64,000 bases of DNA from Colias croceus (lineage: Eukaryota > Arthropoda > Insecta > Lepidoptera > Pieridae). The translations under genes and the position numbers were made by a program. The notes beneath the pieces are model-generated. The model did not search any database. It had not been told where the DNA came from and saw only the letters and a program-made list of their open reading frames with translations. This document shows positions 1 through 12,768 of the stretch, piece after piece (position 1 is the first letter of the stretch; each line of letters begins with the position of its first letter). The stretch is taken from positions 4,045,001-4,109,000 of the forward strand of contig NC_059552.1 in the NCBI RefSeq assembly GCF_905220415.1, read 5' to 3'.

Positions 1-1074
1 TACTGCCAATACCAATTAATGGAATTCTTTGAAGATTTTTTTCTTGTATCTTGTACGTACTCATAACTCATTCGATTTCAATTATCAATTAGTAATATTT
101 ACTTATACCTACTTTCGGTAAATATAGTTAGCTCAAGACATTGCTTTTTAAAATTTGAGTAGGTATACTTACCTACCTAGCTATTATAAACTGTAGAGAT
201 TTTTAGAATTGAATGATTTGATTATTCATAAATGTATGAATAATTTGAGTTTTTTGCCGACGCTCTTCTTTGTAGAAACCTAGAAACTGCTTTCCGAACC
301 TAAATCTACATACATTTTTTAAACATAACTTTAATAAAAATGTACGTACATATGTTATGAGTTATGACGATTCAAAAGTGCTTCTAGAAGTCTTCTTAAA
401 TAACATTTTTTGGTTTTGATTTAATGTTTGTGTTTAAACTTTAAATGGTAGAGATATCTATATGTTATTACCCTAATCATACTTTTTTTCAGATCTAAGT
501 TATATGACCATGCCAGATATGTGCCAACGGCTCTCCCTACAAGCACGTAGTGGATCGGCGCAATGCATTGTACCATCTCTATTATTAACGTAAGGATATA
601 TTCCTGCATTTTAGATATTAATATTAATAGGTCGAGCTCGCTTGGTTATCCAGACTCTGCTAAATGTGTGTGTAATGTATCTTTGTAATAAATTTCATAC
701 AAACCCCATCGGCAGTTTGGCCAATGGCCATACCACCATCTTTCTTTGCGGAATATTACTGACTATTTATAATAAAATATTATGTCGCTTTGAATTACCT
801 ACTTACTTTGAAGAACTATTTCTTAAATTCTTAACATGCCATTTTTGCTAGGTAGTAGGTAGGTTATAATTATATAAAATCACAAAGTTTAACATTAACT
901 AAATAAATATTTACCTACATAAACTGTTTATTAACAATAACCTTCATTTCCAAAAACTACTTCGCTAAAAGCATTTTAAAATTAAGAATTGGGACATAAC
1001 TTACACAATGTCGACTTCCGTTTAACCGTGACTACCTTGAAATAGATAATACTAAATTTAAGATTATATTAGAC

Positions 1075-1275
1075 TAGATGCTCCGCGCGGTTTCACCCCC
1101 GTGGCTCCACTCATGTTGGTCGTAGCGTGATGATATAATAAAGCCTAAAACCATTCTCGATAAATGAGCTATCTAACACCAAAATAATTTTTCAAATCGG
1201 ACCAGTATTTCCCGATATTAGCGCGTTCAAACAAACAAACAAACTCTTCAGCTTTATAATATTAGTATAGATTGG
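1075..1275 (-). repeat. Lep1/Helitron-like repeat copy
   Basis: Read on the minus strand it runs from an ATACTAATATTATAAAGCTG start through a GTTTGTTTG run to a GC-rich end (GGGGTGAAACCGCGCGGAG) and CTAGT. The copy at 12560-12768 has the same layout in the other orientation. This is the usual form of lepidopteran Lep1-type non-autonomous elements. Confidence 0.6.
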
Positions 1276-1414
1276 ATCTACTTTCTATCAACTAGATACC
1301 TATGAATGAAGGGACCTAATTTGATCGAAAGAAAAGCGTAGTGAATACCTAAGTACTGTTATTATGTACCTAATTCATCTTAATGTACTTATCAACTCTT
1401 TCAAATAGTTTTTG

Positions 1415-1480
1415 TGTACCGGAAGTCGAACCCGGGACCCTCAATCGGCTTTAGCCTACAAGTCACTAAGGCGGTTTTAA
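1415..1480 (-). repeat. Possible tRNA-derived SINE fragment
   Basis: On the minus strand the block contains CCCGGGTTCGACTTCC, which resembles a polymerase III B box. No clear A box or tail is visible, so this is at most a fragment. Confidence 0.3.
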
Positions 1481-4231
1481 GAAAAAAAATAATTTAATAG
1501 TAATTTAAGCTATGCAGGAATTCGTAACATCAAATAATGCTAAAAAGTAAAAAGCCACAATAAAACTAAATACGAATACGAATAAAATTTACCCAAAATC
1601 CTTGTTTCTTCAGCATTCAAAGGCCAAAATTTAAACATGTGATGTTAAAAATCTCACCTTATCCTGCACATTGTATTGTTCTTCGAGATTGAATTATTGA
1701 TCTGATCTTTGCCTTGACCCTTATAAGAATGATACGACAGTAAATGTTGAATAATAATAAGGCGTTTTCGATTGGTAATGAATTTTAATGATCGTCTTTT
1801 GAAAATATGAGTAATATTTTATTATAAATATTATGTAATATTTTACAGATAAATATAAACAACTGAATTATTGAAGTTTATTTACTTTATTGTAAAAAAA
1901 AATATTTTTACGAACTACATACATTGTGAAGAATGGACGAAAGTATGTTGTAGTATAATTAATCATTAGTTTCCAAAACCATTTCTAAAGCAAACAAGTT
2001 TTACATAGTTACATACTTATTATGTACATGTATTAGCATTTGAGAGTCCAGAGTACGATTTATGCAACCTATGGATGCAATTTCAATGGGAAAATAAATG
2101 TTTTTCCTTCCTCTAACCTCGAGTTTTATGTAGCATCTACCAAATCATTTCTTTCTCAGCATAATATCTAATTTTAAGTGATTTAATATGAATAAATAAA
2201 TCGTACTAGTGAAAATTACATTAAATATGTAGTATTTACAGCATAAAAAACACACGTAATAAATAAAATGGTCAAAAATTAAAATAGACTAAAAGAACAT
2301 TATTTTGTGGTACCATACCACTCCCACTTACATTCCGATTCATATAATGTCACCAGTAACCATATCTGCGAATAAGGTACCTAACTAGTGGGTTATTTTA
2401 GAAATTATTTTATTATCTATCGATGACCCGTTATTGTCGATGTCTTGGTGTGGCTTAAAAAAAAGATTAAAATATATCTACTTACTTATGTTACGATGCT
2501 TAATATTATATAGGGAGACACATGATACACAGTAGATAGACGCTAGAAAAAATAGAAAATTCTTTTTTTTTTAATTAAGGTAAGTACATATTTAAATAAA
2601 GATATATTTTTTGATTTACCATTTGCTTCCTGTTTCACTTCGATAGCTCTACATTGTAAAACATGAAATCCATAGCTCTACATTGATAATTACATCGGAA
2701 ATAACGTTTTTTTTAATGAGGTGATAAAATAAAGTTTATCGATTTGCCATCTGTCACCTGTTTCACCTCGATATAGTAGATCTTAAATCACCTGAAACAT
2801 GAAATTCCAATCATAACTCTACATTTATAATTGTAAATTATTTAGTGTTTCTAATATAGGTACGTCTAGGGGCTAGGCGTACTGTACTGTTTGTACTTGT
2901 GTGTTGATACCGAACGAAGCAAGAGCAAATTTCTTATAATATATTATAGTCCCAGCTCTGAGGTAAAGTGGTTGGAGAGGCTCTAGGCGTAACGGGCGCT
3001 TAAATGTATACTTACCTCAAGTGTTATTTAAGAAAACATCATTCAACAACATTGAAAGCGATGAATTTGATTCATAGATTTTGTTAAAATTGCAGAAACG
3101 TCAGGAAATTGCAATCACACAAGGTATAAAATATGGAAAACATAACGTTTTATTTTTATTGCATTAAGTAGTAACTAGGAACATTAAATTTCTCCAAAAA
3201 ATATCTTCCCCTTATTTTCCTACGGAGCATGTAAAGTTTTATTTCATTTGTGTCCAATAGATGCGCATATTCTAGTTTTTCATTCCTTCCACGGTGCTGT
3301 TTCCTTCCCTAAGTTGGGGAACTTTCCAATTTCCAACAATACGAAAATCAAATTGCCGCCATTTTGCTCGCTGTACATATGATTGCAATCAATAATATGC
3401 GCAATGCACCACGGCGCATGTTTCTCTAGGTCTAGGGGTGCTGCAAACAAATTTAAGTTTAAAACATACTCATTGAAGGCTTATTTTTCAACGTCGGCTC
3501 CTTACCCAGATGATGTCCACGATTTGTAGGGGATCGTAACAGTATGGTGTGTGATATTGTGAGCGAAAAATACACGGAAAAATAATGGTGATAGTCAATG
3601 AAAATCCATAATACCACGTTTGTTTAGAATAACATGCGTATTCCTTAGTCGAGTGAAGTGAGGGTCGTGTGATTGTTGACCTTATAGTAAAATAATCCTT
3701 TCGAACAAGGACTTTAATTCATAAAAATAATCCGTTACCATCATCAAATTAATAAGGAAAAATATACACATAAATTCAGGTGTTTGCTGTATTTTGAATG
3801 AGGAATTTCTAAATTAAATTTCATTGCACCCTTCCATTGCGTATTAGGTTATATAAATAAGTGTAAATTTAATCAAGTGAACTGTTTTATTATAAAGCAG
3901 CGTAGGTGTTAAATCTCTACTCTGTTACGTAGTAGGTGTAAGCAGTGTTATTATGGTTTAAATATTATAACCTACTTAAAATGAATATTATCTCGATAAA
4001 GTCTGAATAGTGTCTATATCGGGTATAATCCTATGAACTTGTAAGTCATCGAACGTGTTACAAGTCCACATTGTTTGGCTAAACTCGGACAAACCTGGAT
4101 GTATTCCGTTATTATCATATGTTTTTGAAGAATATTGTCATGTTATAAATTTATTAATCCTTATATCATGTCAATCCTGGATTACGGTTTTCTGTGCCAA
4201 TAATATAAGTTTAAATCATTAAATTTCGTGC

Positions 4232-4291
4232 TATAAAAGTGTACATAAAATATCAAGTCATTAGTCGCTTGAAGAGAATATTTCGGTAAGT
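4232..4291 (+). promoter_or_regulatory. Possible TATA promoter with a tiny non-coding first exon
   Basis: TATAAAAG (4232-4239) is followed about 28 bases later by an initiator-like TCATT (4257-4261). A consensus donor GTAAGT starts at 4286. That would give a leader exon of roughly 28 nt with no ATG. It is the right distance upstream to feed the exon at 5820, but no in-frame start codon would follow in that exon, so coding use is unclear. Confidence 0.25.
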
Positions 4292-5819
4292 GTAGCAAAA
4301 ATAAAAGAAGTCATTTGGATAATCAGATTTAAATTATGAATTAGTAGTTCTTTTTATCCCTAGAATAATTTAAAGTCCTATTTAATTCCCCTCCTGAAAG
4401 CATTTTCACCAAGACCTAATGATACCTAGTATAATTTTAGACAATCCATGGAAATGAATACATACGCAATTAATACATTAACATTATTCTCATCCAAATT
4501 GGTAAAACATAGTACACAATAAAAAATAACTTGAATAAAAAATTGCCTAAGTATGATGTACAAAATTAGATTACCAATAGCCCTGCAACCTTAAAGCCAT
4601 AACAATGCTACAAAGATGAAAATATATAATTTGCATGAAACGTGTTAACGATATTATAAAATGCCCTTATATTATAACATGATTATACCTATACATAGGT
4701 ATATGAGTGCATAGTGCTTAGCGTACAAAATTTTTAGGTAATCGGCATGGAGTTCGCCAGGTTCATATACCATCTAGTAATCGAGAATTAGCGCCTGCTT
4801 GCAGCTTTTCAGAGCTTAAAATGCCAAGGTACTGAATATATGCAAGCACATCTCTTTCACATTATAATAATTATAGTTATAGGTTTTGTATTATGTATGG
4901 TTTTAGAAGCACGTATTTATCGTTTATTTGCCTGTTTTATTATTGTTTTATTAACAAGATTTTGTCTTGTTGTTTTTAATGTCTGGTGCATGGTTTATTA
5001 TTTTTGCGGCTTTATTGCAAAAAGAAGGAGTTAATAAATGTAATTTCTTAATAATACATTCAAATAGTTACTTATATCAAATATTATTTTTGGAATAAAG
5101 CCATAATATCTTATCGTATCTTTTATTTAAGGTAAGTTTGATCTCAAATAAATATTATTTATGTTTTGTAATAGGTATTGTTAATGTTATATTATGGTAG
5201 ATAATATTGTATAAGAATACGCTTAGGTATATTATTATCAATAAAGCTTCTGCTTTTTATTTAAATAATTGATGTACCTACTTAAATATTAAAATATTTT
5301 TGTGTATTTATATCCGTATTTGATGTGATATATTCGTTTTTTGTAAATCAGTTTAAAGTAGGTAGGTACGAGCTTACGTAACGAAATCTCTAAAAAAGCT
5401 TTGCGTGTCGCTATCTTTACAATTTCGTTTCATGTACGCAAGATAAACTAACAATTCCGCTGATTTCCCAGTCATAAAATGTTATGCTAAATGCTAATAT
5501 AAACTACTATTGGGTAAATATTTATTTTCAATATCGAATATTTTTTACAAGCTTAGTTATATTTTAACATGTTTGAACTTTTTACGACGATCTTCTCCGA
5601 TATCCCAATAGTTAGGAACAAAATAATAAATATCTATTAGTAATAAATTATCTATTAGACTTACCAAAACAGATATTATTCAGTCACAAAATAGATTATG
5701 ACGATTTGTTCAATAATAATCAAAATACACCAATAAAATAAAATAACATACCCTACAACACACACTATTCTAATTTCTATATATAAAAGTACCTAATTAT
5801 TAATTAATTTATATCATAG

Positions 5820-5933
5820 GTCGGCTGGTGGGTCCGGCAGTTCGCACGGCCTCGAGGAGGCGTCCGACGGCAGCGACGCCGACCGACCGCGCCGACACCA
5901 TCTACGGGTACCCTCCACTGTTTACCCGGGACA
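5820..5933 (+). CDS. GRAM-domain gene, upstream cassette exon
   Basis: The exon sits between an acceptor ATCATAG and a donor GTAAGT at 5934. It is GC-rich in AT-rich surroundings and 114 nt long, so inclusion keeps the frame. Read in phase 2 it gives a Ser/Gly- and Asp-rich stretch (SAGGSGSSHGLEEASDGSD), then a basic run RPRRHH, ending in a split codon CA/G. The phase matches the exons at 35103 and 44178. A second frame is also open, so the choice rests on phase agreement. Its first exon is not identified and may lie before the window. Low-complexity sequence suggests a disordered N-terminal region. Confidence 0.6.
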
Positions 5934-6458
5934 GTAAGTTTTATTCTATACTTATAGCTAACACTTGTATTATAAACGAACAACAAGCAACTACTCACAA
6001 TTGTTCATAAATTGTCCGAAGCAAAACTCTGCCATCGCAGTTCGCGTGTGTTAGGCAGCTTTCTAATTTCTAATAAGCGTAGGTAAACTTTGAAAATGCC
6101 AGGAAATAATGAAGGTTTTATGCAACTACGGACATTTTTTAACTAAACTGTCAAATTAGCCGATTAGATCTGATACATCTGTAGTGAGCAAGAAGCTTAT
6201 ATCCTCTAATACACTGGAGATTGCACTATGACCATTAACTTGAAACAAGAAACTATGACATTCAATGACGTCAGTCATGTTTTTTGTCTCTTTCTGTCGA
6301 GTGACCACGCTGGTTTGTAAATTCAGGATTTTTCAAAATAGAAAAAACTAAAAATCATGGTCTATAAATAATAACGACATATATTTTTAACAGTATTTAT
6401 ATTATAATATTATGGTCATACTTTATAGGTAGGTACATACAATTTTAATTGGTATAGA

Positions 6459-6734
6459 ATGATAGTTATAAATAACTTTTGGCTACAAAGCTTGGATATG
6501 AACCGATATATAGCATTAACATCCTTTGTAAATAGAGGAAAGTTGTGTTTTGCATCAGATGCTGTTTACCAAATTGTTAGCTACTCAGATCTTCTTTTTA
6601 AACGCGTTGCTTCGACGGGTCAATTTCAAGCCAGAATCATCAAAGAAAAACTGTTTATAGCAGCCTTGCACAAATTTTCTTTACAAAGTTTATTTTTCAA
6701 AAGGTATTTTTTTCTGGGTCGTAATCCTCAGTAA
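6459..6734 (+). pseudogene. P-type transposase C-terminal fragment (copy 1)
   Basis: The 91-codon ORF contains ALTSFVNRGKLCFASDAVYQ and then IVSYSDLLFKRVA. This resembles the C-terminal part of P/THAP9 transposases, where a GG-L-PS block is followed by an acidic and aromatic helix. Only this tail is present. It points toward the THAP exon of the same element, whereas an intact element would have both in one direction. Family assignment is by motif resemblance only. Confidence 0.5.
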
Positions 6735-7174
6735 TTTTACCCTTGATGGGCACATATATTTCTTTTTATTTTACTTTTTGGAACGCTGAAATACCTAAAA
6801 CAAAAAATATGAGGTAAGTTAAAAAAGTATAAATTTCTTATAACTACATGTGAGTGCAATACCGATGTCGAGTGTTGTTTCATTACTAGTAAAAATCTTG
6901 AAAATGGTGTTCTAAATTTCATCATAATATTGTTATTACAATAATATATTCTCTTCACTATCCATAAAAACTCGTCATCATGGTTACCTTACTTGTTAAT
7001 TTTGTTTATTGAAAACTTGTTGAAAAATGATAAAGTATTAGGAAAATAACAAATTTAACATGAATGCTTTCTAAAATGATGCAAAATTTTACAATTTTTG
7101 CCATTGAAATGATTCTAAACAGGTAAATGCAGGAGTATTGAGGAATATTGTAAATAACGTAAATATACACTTGC

Positions 7175-7239
7175 CTGTGAAATTCTATGCCAGAATTTGG
7201 TGTCCAAACACTTCTGCAATTTTGCACAATACAATGCAT
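7175..7239 (-). pseudogene. THAP zinc-finger first exon (copy 1)
   Basis: Starts MHCIVQNCRSVWTPNSGIEF and then HR. The C-x4-C pair, the Trp and the FH are the start of a THAP DNA-binding domain, which P-type transposases carry at their N terminus. The exon ends with two spare bases at CACAG followed by GCAAGT, a strong GC-type donor. No downstream part of the domain is present. Confidence 0.6.
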
Positions 7240-7690
7240 TCTTTATATTCGGAAAATATTCATTAAATAAGCAACAATATTAACGTAAATATTCGAAGCG
7301 ACGCAATTTTTTTGACACACATGCCATATTGACAAAGTGAGAGTTGCTACAATTTTATTATGGTGACTACCCATAATCAGGGAGTATCGCTTTTTAATAA
7401 TTGGTTCAGATACTTAGTTTATTTAGCATAAATAATAATTGTCTCATCCAACAATGCTTCTGAATGACGTTGTTGGCAATTTATCAACAAACTCATGTAC
7501 AAAAACTAACCTTTTGCACAGAATATTACAGCATACATAGTAGCATTGGGAAAACTTCGTAATATCAGTGGCAATACCAAGTTAGGTGTGAAAGTGATAA
7601 AAAACATGAACTGGGCAATATTTTCTTGTTACACGTCAATGTTCATACCGAAATCTCCAGTGTATTAGATATAAGCTTCTTGGTAGTGAG

Positions 7691-8940
7691 TTTAGTTGTT
7701 TATACTTTATAGTAACATGCGAATCTTATATAGGAACTGCTGGTTGGAATTGAAGAATTGTCAGTCGTCTATCACTGCGATATTTCCTGTGACTATCGCG
7801 GCTGCGTGCTTCTATCTATCTCTCTATATCTAGATTTGTCTAGAAAAAAACACAAAATAAAGATTTATATAAAGAACTTGAAAAATATGAGTAATTTTGG
7901 TCGCAAAAATTAACATAGTATGAAACTAATTAGCAAACAGGTTACTGATAAAAAATTTTAGAACTCTGATAAATACTTTTATTTTTTGCGCTTATCAAAG
8001 GCCAATAAATGTTTAGCCTTACGTAATGGTGTGTTAAATACCACAATGTCGTGCATATTATGCTACTTCACGGGTACGTTTATCAAATGAAGGCGAATGA
8101 AATTATAATTTAATGCATATCGTTTTGGTAGAGGTAACACGATCGCAGTAAAATTTGCTAACAATTGTTATTGAACACCTTTTCACTGAACAATAAATTG
8201 CGTGTTAAATGATTTTATTTTCTAGAAATAATTTATGAACTACCTATTGTTTAATAATAATTATTAAGTAATTACCTATATCTATTAGAAAATTTAGACA
8301 TATACATACTTTTGATTACTTACAGTAGGTACTTACTGTCCCCGAAATGCATTTTGGCTGATAATTTAATAACTCAGCCCCCAGAATCACAGACACAATA
8401 GAAAATCTATTGTGTCGTGGTCAGATCGGGCCGTTCGCGTTCGGGGCTCAATGGGTTAATAATAATTTTATGTAACTAAATAGTTGAGTAGACACATATA
8501 AATAAGTATATGAAGGATAATATTTTTTCTACAATACATACCTAAACTGTTTATAAAATAATTACCAACGTAGGTACTAGGTACGTCACAAGTGTGATGA
8601 CCGGTCAAAGGATGCACCATTGATAATACTTCTCCCGCTAAGATATAAAGTACTGAAAACAATACAGTGTTGTATGAATTCCCTGGCTTTGTTCCAACCC
8701 TCCCACCCTGTCTTTGTAAGCAACTAATTGCGTCTAGCCAGTAGTGTACTATCGCCATTTATTTTATAGATAATACCAGAATATCAACACGCTCGTGTTA
8801 TTGGCCAACACCTGTTGATATTTGCTTGTCTATTAAATATCTTAGTAGGTACATATGCATATTCTGTGCAAACAAATAATTTGGGAGTCTGTTTGTCCTG
8901 TCTTAATACAAGTAAAATTATATACTTAATTTATTTAAAA
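7691..8940. other. Non-coding spacer with one repeat
   Basis: No exon recognised. Contains the hairpin repeat at 8341-8458; the remainder is AT-rich. Confidence 0.6.
8341..8458 (-). repeat. Short repeat with internal hairpin, copy 1
   Basis: Shares with 47479-47571 (inverted) the blocks TTAACCCATTGAGCCCCGA, a GGCC/CGACACAAT stretch, and CCCCC..GGCTGAGTTATT. Both copies contain a CACAATAG...CTATTGTG stem-loop. It looks like a small dispersed non-autonomous element. Confidence 0.6.
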
Positions 8941-9289
8941 CTAGCTTTCGCCCGCGACTCCGTCCGCGCGGATGTCGGTCTTCGCGTGGATGGTTATTTC
9001 TCCATTTTGAGTACCTCTGTCAATAACATCTTATAAATATCTATTGGACCCAATTCCCAAATACGGCTAGGCCTATAACGGCCTAGGCCTAGGCCTATAT
9101 ATATACGCAACGTGTGTTCGCGGTTCTACGGAACAACGTCTATGGATAAAACTGAAAATTAAGATTAATTTTTTTCTACGTATTTTTCCAGGATAAAAAG
9201 TATCCTATTTTACGCCCAGGATAATAAGGTATAATTATACCAAGTTTCATCGAAATCGAACCGCTAGTTTTCACGTGATGCCTTCACAT

Positions 9290-9322
<33 letters not shown>

Positions 9323-10295
9323 AATTTTTTTAATCACATATTTGAGTTTGGTATCGATCCAGTAACACCCCCTGCTATTTATTTTTTCAATATTTTCAAT
9401 GTACAGAATTGACCCTTCTACAGATTTATTATATGTATAATAATATAATAGATAAGTGTTATTTTATTAAAAGTTTACTTGACTAATTTTATCTATACAT
9501 ATAATAAATCTGTAGAAGGGTCAATTCTGTACATTGAAAATATTGAAAAAATAAATAGCAGGGGGTGTTACTGGATCGATACCAAACCCAAATATGTGAT
9601 TAAAAAAATTTTTGTCTGTCTGTCTGTCTGTCTGTCTGTATGTGAAGGCATCACGTGAAAACTAACGGTTCGATTTCGATGAAACTTGGTATAATTATAC
9701 CTTATTATCCTGGGCGTAAAATAGGATACTTTTTATCCTGGAAAAATACGTAGAAAAAATTAATCTTAATTTTTCAGTTTTATCCATACACGTTGTTCTG
9801 TAGAACCGCGAACACACGTTGCGTACCTATTATTATAGGCCTAGCCGTATTTGGGTCCAATCAAGAAGCTTATATCTTATACACTGGAGATTTCGGTATG
9901 AACATTTGACGTGTAACAAGAAAATTGTTGTGTTTTATCACTTTCACACCTAACTTGGTATTGCCACTGTTAATACGAAGTTTTCCCAAGGCTACTATGT
10001 ATGCCGTAATATTCTGTGCAAAAGGTTAGTTTTTGTACATGAGTTTGTTGATAAATTGCCAACAACGTCATTCAGAAGCATTGTTGGATGAGACAATTAT
10101 TATTTATGCTAAATAAAATAAGTATCTGGACCAATTATTAAAAAGCGATACTCCCTGATTATGGGTAGTTACCATAATAAAATTGTAGCAACTCTCACTT
10201 TGACAATATGGCATAAGTGTCAAAAAAATTGCGTCGCTTCGAATATTTAAGTTAATATTGTTGCGTATTTAATAAATATTTTCCGAATATAAATA

Positions 10296-10360
10296 ATGTA
10301 TTGCATTGTGAAAAATTGCAGAAGTGTTTGGACACCAAATTCTGGCATAGAATTTCACAG
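10296..10360 (+). pseudogene. THAP zinc-finger first exon (copy 2)
   Basis: Starts MYCIVKNCRSVWTPNSGIEF and then HR, differing from copy 1 at two residues. It ends at the same CACAG/GCAAGT GC donor with two spare bases. Nothing downstream completes the domain. Confidence 0.6.
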
Positions 10361-10818
10361 GCAAGTGTATATTTACGTTATTTACAATATTCCTCAATAC
10401 TCCTGCATTTACCTGTTTAGAATCATTTCAATGGCAAAAATTGTAAAATTTTGCATCATTTTAGAAAGCAGTCATGTTAAATTTGTTATTTTCCTAATAC
10501 TTTATCATTTTTCAACAAGTTTTCAATAAACAAAATTAACAAGTAAGGTAACCATGATGACGAGTATTATGGATAGTGAAGAGAATATTATATTGTAATA
10601 ACAATATTATGATGAAATTTAGAACACCATTTTCAAGATTTTTACTAGTAATGAAACAACACTCGACATCGGTATTGCACTCACATGTAGTTATAAGATT
10701 GTTCGTTGTTACATTGAAATTTATACTTTTTTAACTTACCTCATATTTTTTGTTTTAGGTATTTCAGCTTTCCAAAAAGTAAAATAAAAAGAAATATATG
10801 TGCCCATCAAGGGTAAAA

Positions 10819-11103
10819 TTACTGAGGATTACGACCCAGAAAAAAATACCTTTTGAAAAATAAACTTTGTAAAGTTAGCTGAAATTTGTGCAAGGCGTTT
10901 ATTATAAACAGTTTTTCTTTGATGATTTTGGCTTGAAATTGACCCGTCGAAGCAACGCGTTTAAAAAGAAGATCTGAGTAGCTTACAATTTGGTAAACAG
11001 CATCTGATGCAAAACACAACTTTCCTCTATTTACAAAGGATGTTAATGATATATATCGGTTCATATCCAGGCTTTGTAGCCAAGAGTTATTTAAAACTAT
11101 CAT
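10819..11103 (-). pseudogene. P-type transposase C-terminal fragment (copy 2)
   Basis: A 94-codon ORF with the same FVNRGKLCFASDAVYQIVSY core as copy 1 and a few in-frame length differences (ALHKF followed by QLTLQ). It converges on the THAP exon of its element. Confidence 0.5.
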
Positions 11104-12559
11104 TCTATACCAATTAAAATTGTATGTACCTATAAAGTATGGCCAGTTATATTATAATATAATTAATACTGTTAAAAATATATGTCGTTATTATTTATAG
11201 ACCATGATTTTTAGTTTTTTCTATTTCGAAAATCCTGAATATACAAACCAGTGTGGTCACCCACAGAAAGAGACAAAAAACAACACTGACGTCATTCAAG
11301 GTTATATTTTCTTGTGACAAGTCAATGGTCATAGTGCAATCTCCAGTGTATTAGATATAAGCTTCTTGGGTCCAATAGAATTTATAAGATGTCATTGTCA
11401 GAGTTACTCAAAATGGAGAAATAAACCATCCACGCGAAGACCGACATCCGCGCGGACGGAGTCGCGGGCGGAAGCTAGTGTAGAATATGTGTTTGTCAAC
11501 CCCGATGATTTTTGCCGATATATTTTCATTGAGCGGTGTCAAAATCGCAAACTATCGCTAGATGATCAAACCCTATGGAAAAGGCGTAAATATTGGATAA
11601 TTTAGTTTTCCAAATTTGATTCATCAATGCTCCAAATAACCCGTTACCCGTTACGATGATTGACGGTTATTATGGAATAGGATCGGTTTTGATTTGAAAT
11701 TTAACCTCCTTTGTCGCAAGACAAGAGGGTCGGGGTCAATAGACTATGTTACTATCGAACTATCCCAAGATTACATAACGGTTTACATTATTATAGCCTA
11801 GAATTTTTTATAGAAAAACGCTAGTTTAGTGTAAAAATATAAATTGGACAATAAACTTCTACTACATAGAATAGACATCACGTAAGTATACAATTTATCA
11901 TTTCTAAAGGTATCTTCAGAGTAAACGTAATAGTAATAAAAACATTTACTTTAGCAAACACGCAAAAAATAAACAATATCTTAATTAAATGCAATAGTAA
12001 TTGTGTTCATGACGACGACTTTCATTCTTTTTGCAAAAATCTTAAATGCCACTACATTTAGTGATAACAGATCTCAATAAATGTTAAGTTTAACAAATTT
12101 AATATAAATCAAGTTTTAAAAAATGTTATCAAGGGTGAACCGGAATATAGAATAATAAATAAACGAACAAGAAAATCAATAAAGAAACTAACTTTCGCAT
12201 GATCTTCCTTAGATAGACTTGGGCAAGTGTTTTTCTTATAATATTGGAGTGTTTCACAAGTATTAATCTATCCGGTTATTAACGGATTTTTTTCGTTGTC
12301 TTTCCGACTTGAATAATACAATGGCGACCGTATGACTAGAATGCGAATAGTGATATTAATTATTCATCGACAGTACTTGCGTACTTTTGGGACAACCAAA
12401 GGATTATATGCGAAACGGACAGTTGATTTTTATGTATATAACAATAACCGATTCCTTTTTAGTTTTTGGCTCGTGTTGAGAAGCAATAAATATCCCTTGA
12501 CAAGATAACGAATAAATCAGATTTCTGCTTTGTTCTACTGAATCTATACTACATATATA

Positions 12560-12768
12560 TCTATACCAATATTATAAAGCTGAAGAGTTTCTTTGTTTGT
12601 TTGATCACGCTAATCTCAGGAACTACTGGTCCGATTTAAAAAAATATTTCAGTGTTAGATAGCGCATTTATCGAGGAAGGCTATAAGGCTATAATATATT
12701 ATATATCTTCACGCTTAGACCAACACGAGCAGAGCAATGCGGGTGAAACCACGGAGCACAGCTAGTAC
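12560..12768 (+). repeat. Lep1/Helitron-like repeat copy
   Basis: Begins ATACCAATATTATAAAGCTG, has GTTTGTTTG and CGGAACTACTGGTCCGATTT-like blocks, and ends GGTGAAACCACGGAGCACAG then CTAGT. Same family as 1075-1275. Confidence 0.65.

Larger units (their letters stand above)
1..5819. other. AT-rich non-coding DNA (intron or upstream flank)
   Basis: I see no exon with matched splice sites here. Short hydrophobic ORFs, such as the one at 4840-5034, are what AT-rich DNA gives by chance. The stretch holds a Lep1-like repeat (1075-1275), a possible SINE scrap near 1415-1480 and a possible TATA promoter at 4232. Because the exon at 5820 is internal, part of this stretch is probably intron of the GRAM-domain gene. 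Confidence 0.6.
6189..7682 (-). mobile_element. P-element-like DNA transposon, non-autonomous, copy 1
   Basis: The 1494-bp element has perfect terminal inverted repeats CAAGAAGCTTATAT and is flanked on both sides by the same 8 bp, GTAGTGAG (6181-6188 and 7683-7690). An 8-bp target duplication is the P-superfamily signature. It contains a THAP-type first exon (minus strand, 7239-7175) and a transposase C-terminal-like fragment (plus strand, 6459-6734). Most of a transposase is missing, so it cannot move on its own. Copy 2 at 9862-11368 is nearly identical but inverted. Confidence 0.85.
9862..11368 (+). mobile_element. P-element-like DNA transposon, non-autonomous, copy 2
   Basis: The 1507-bp element has the same CAAGAAGCTTATAT ends as copy 1. 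It is flanked by the direct repeat GGTCCAAT (9854-9861 and 11369-11376). The uninterrupted sequence in the other fold-back arm contains this site once, confirming the insertion. The internal layout equals copy 1: a THAP exon facing a transposase-tail fragment. Confidence 0.85.
8941..11478. repeat. Fold-back inverted repeat, interrupted by P-like copy 2
   Basis: Arm 1 is about 8941-9437. Arm 2 is about 9493-9853 plus 11369-11478. Both begin or end with a Lep1-like GC-rich end (CTAGCTTTCGCCCGCGACTC at 8941) and include a GACA/GTCT tetranucleotide run and the block GATCCAGTAACACCCCCTGC. The central loop is about 55 nt. Arm 2 is split by the transposon at 9862-11368, so the transposon arrived later. 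Confidence 0.8.

Noticed and set aside
4840..5034. 64-codon hydrophobic ORF with an ATG and a KRRS end
   Set aside because: AT-rich DNA produces Ile/Leu/Phe-rich ORFs by chance; no splice, promoter or family support.
9300..9330. CRISPR-like or satellite array from the GACA run
   Set aside because: A plain tetranucleotide microsatellite inside the Lep1-type repeat, mirrored in the other arm.
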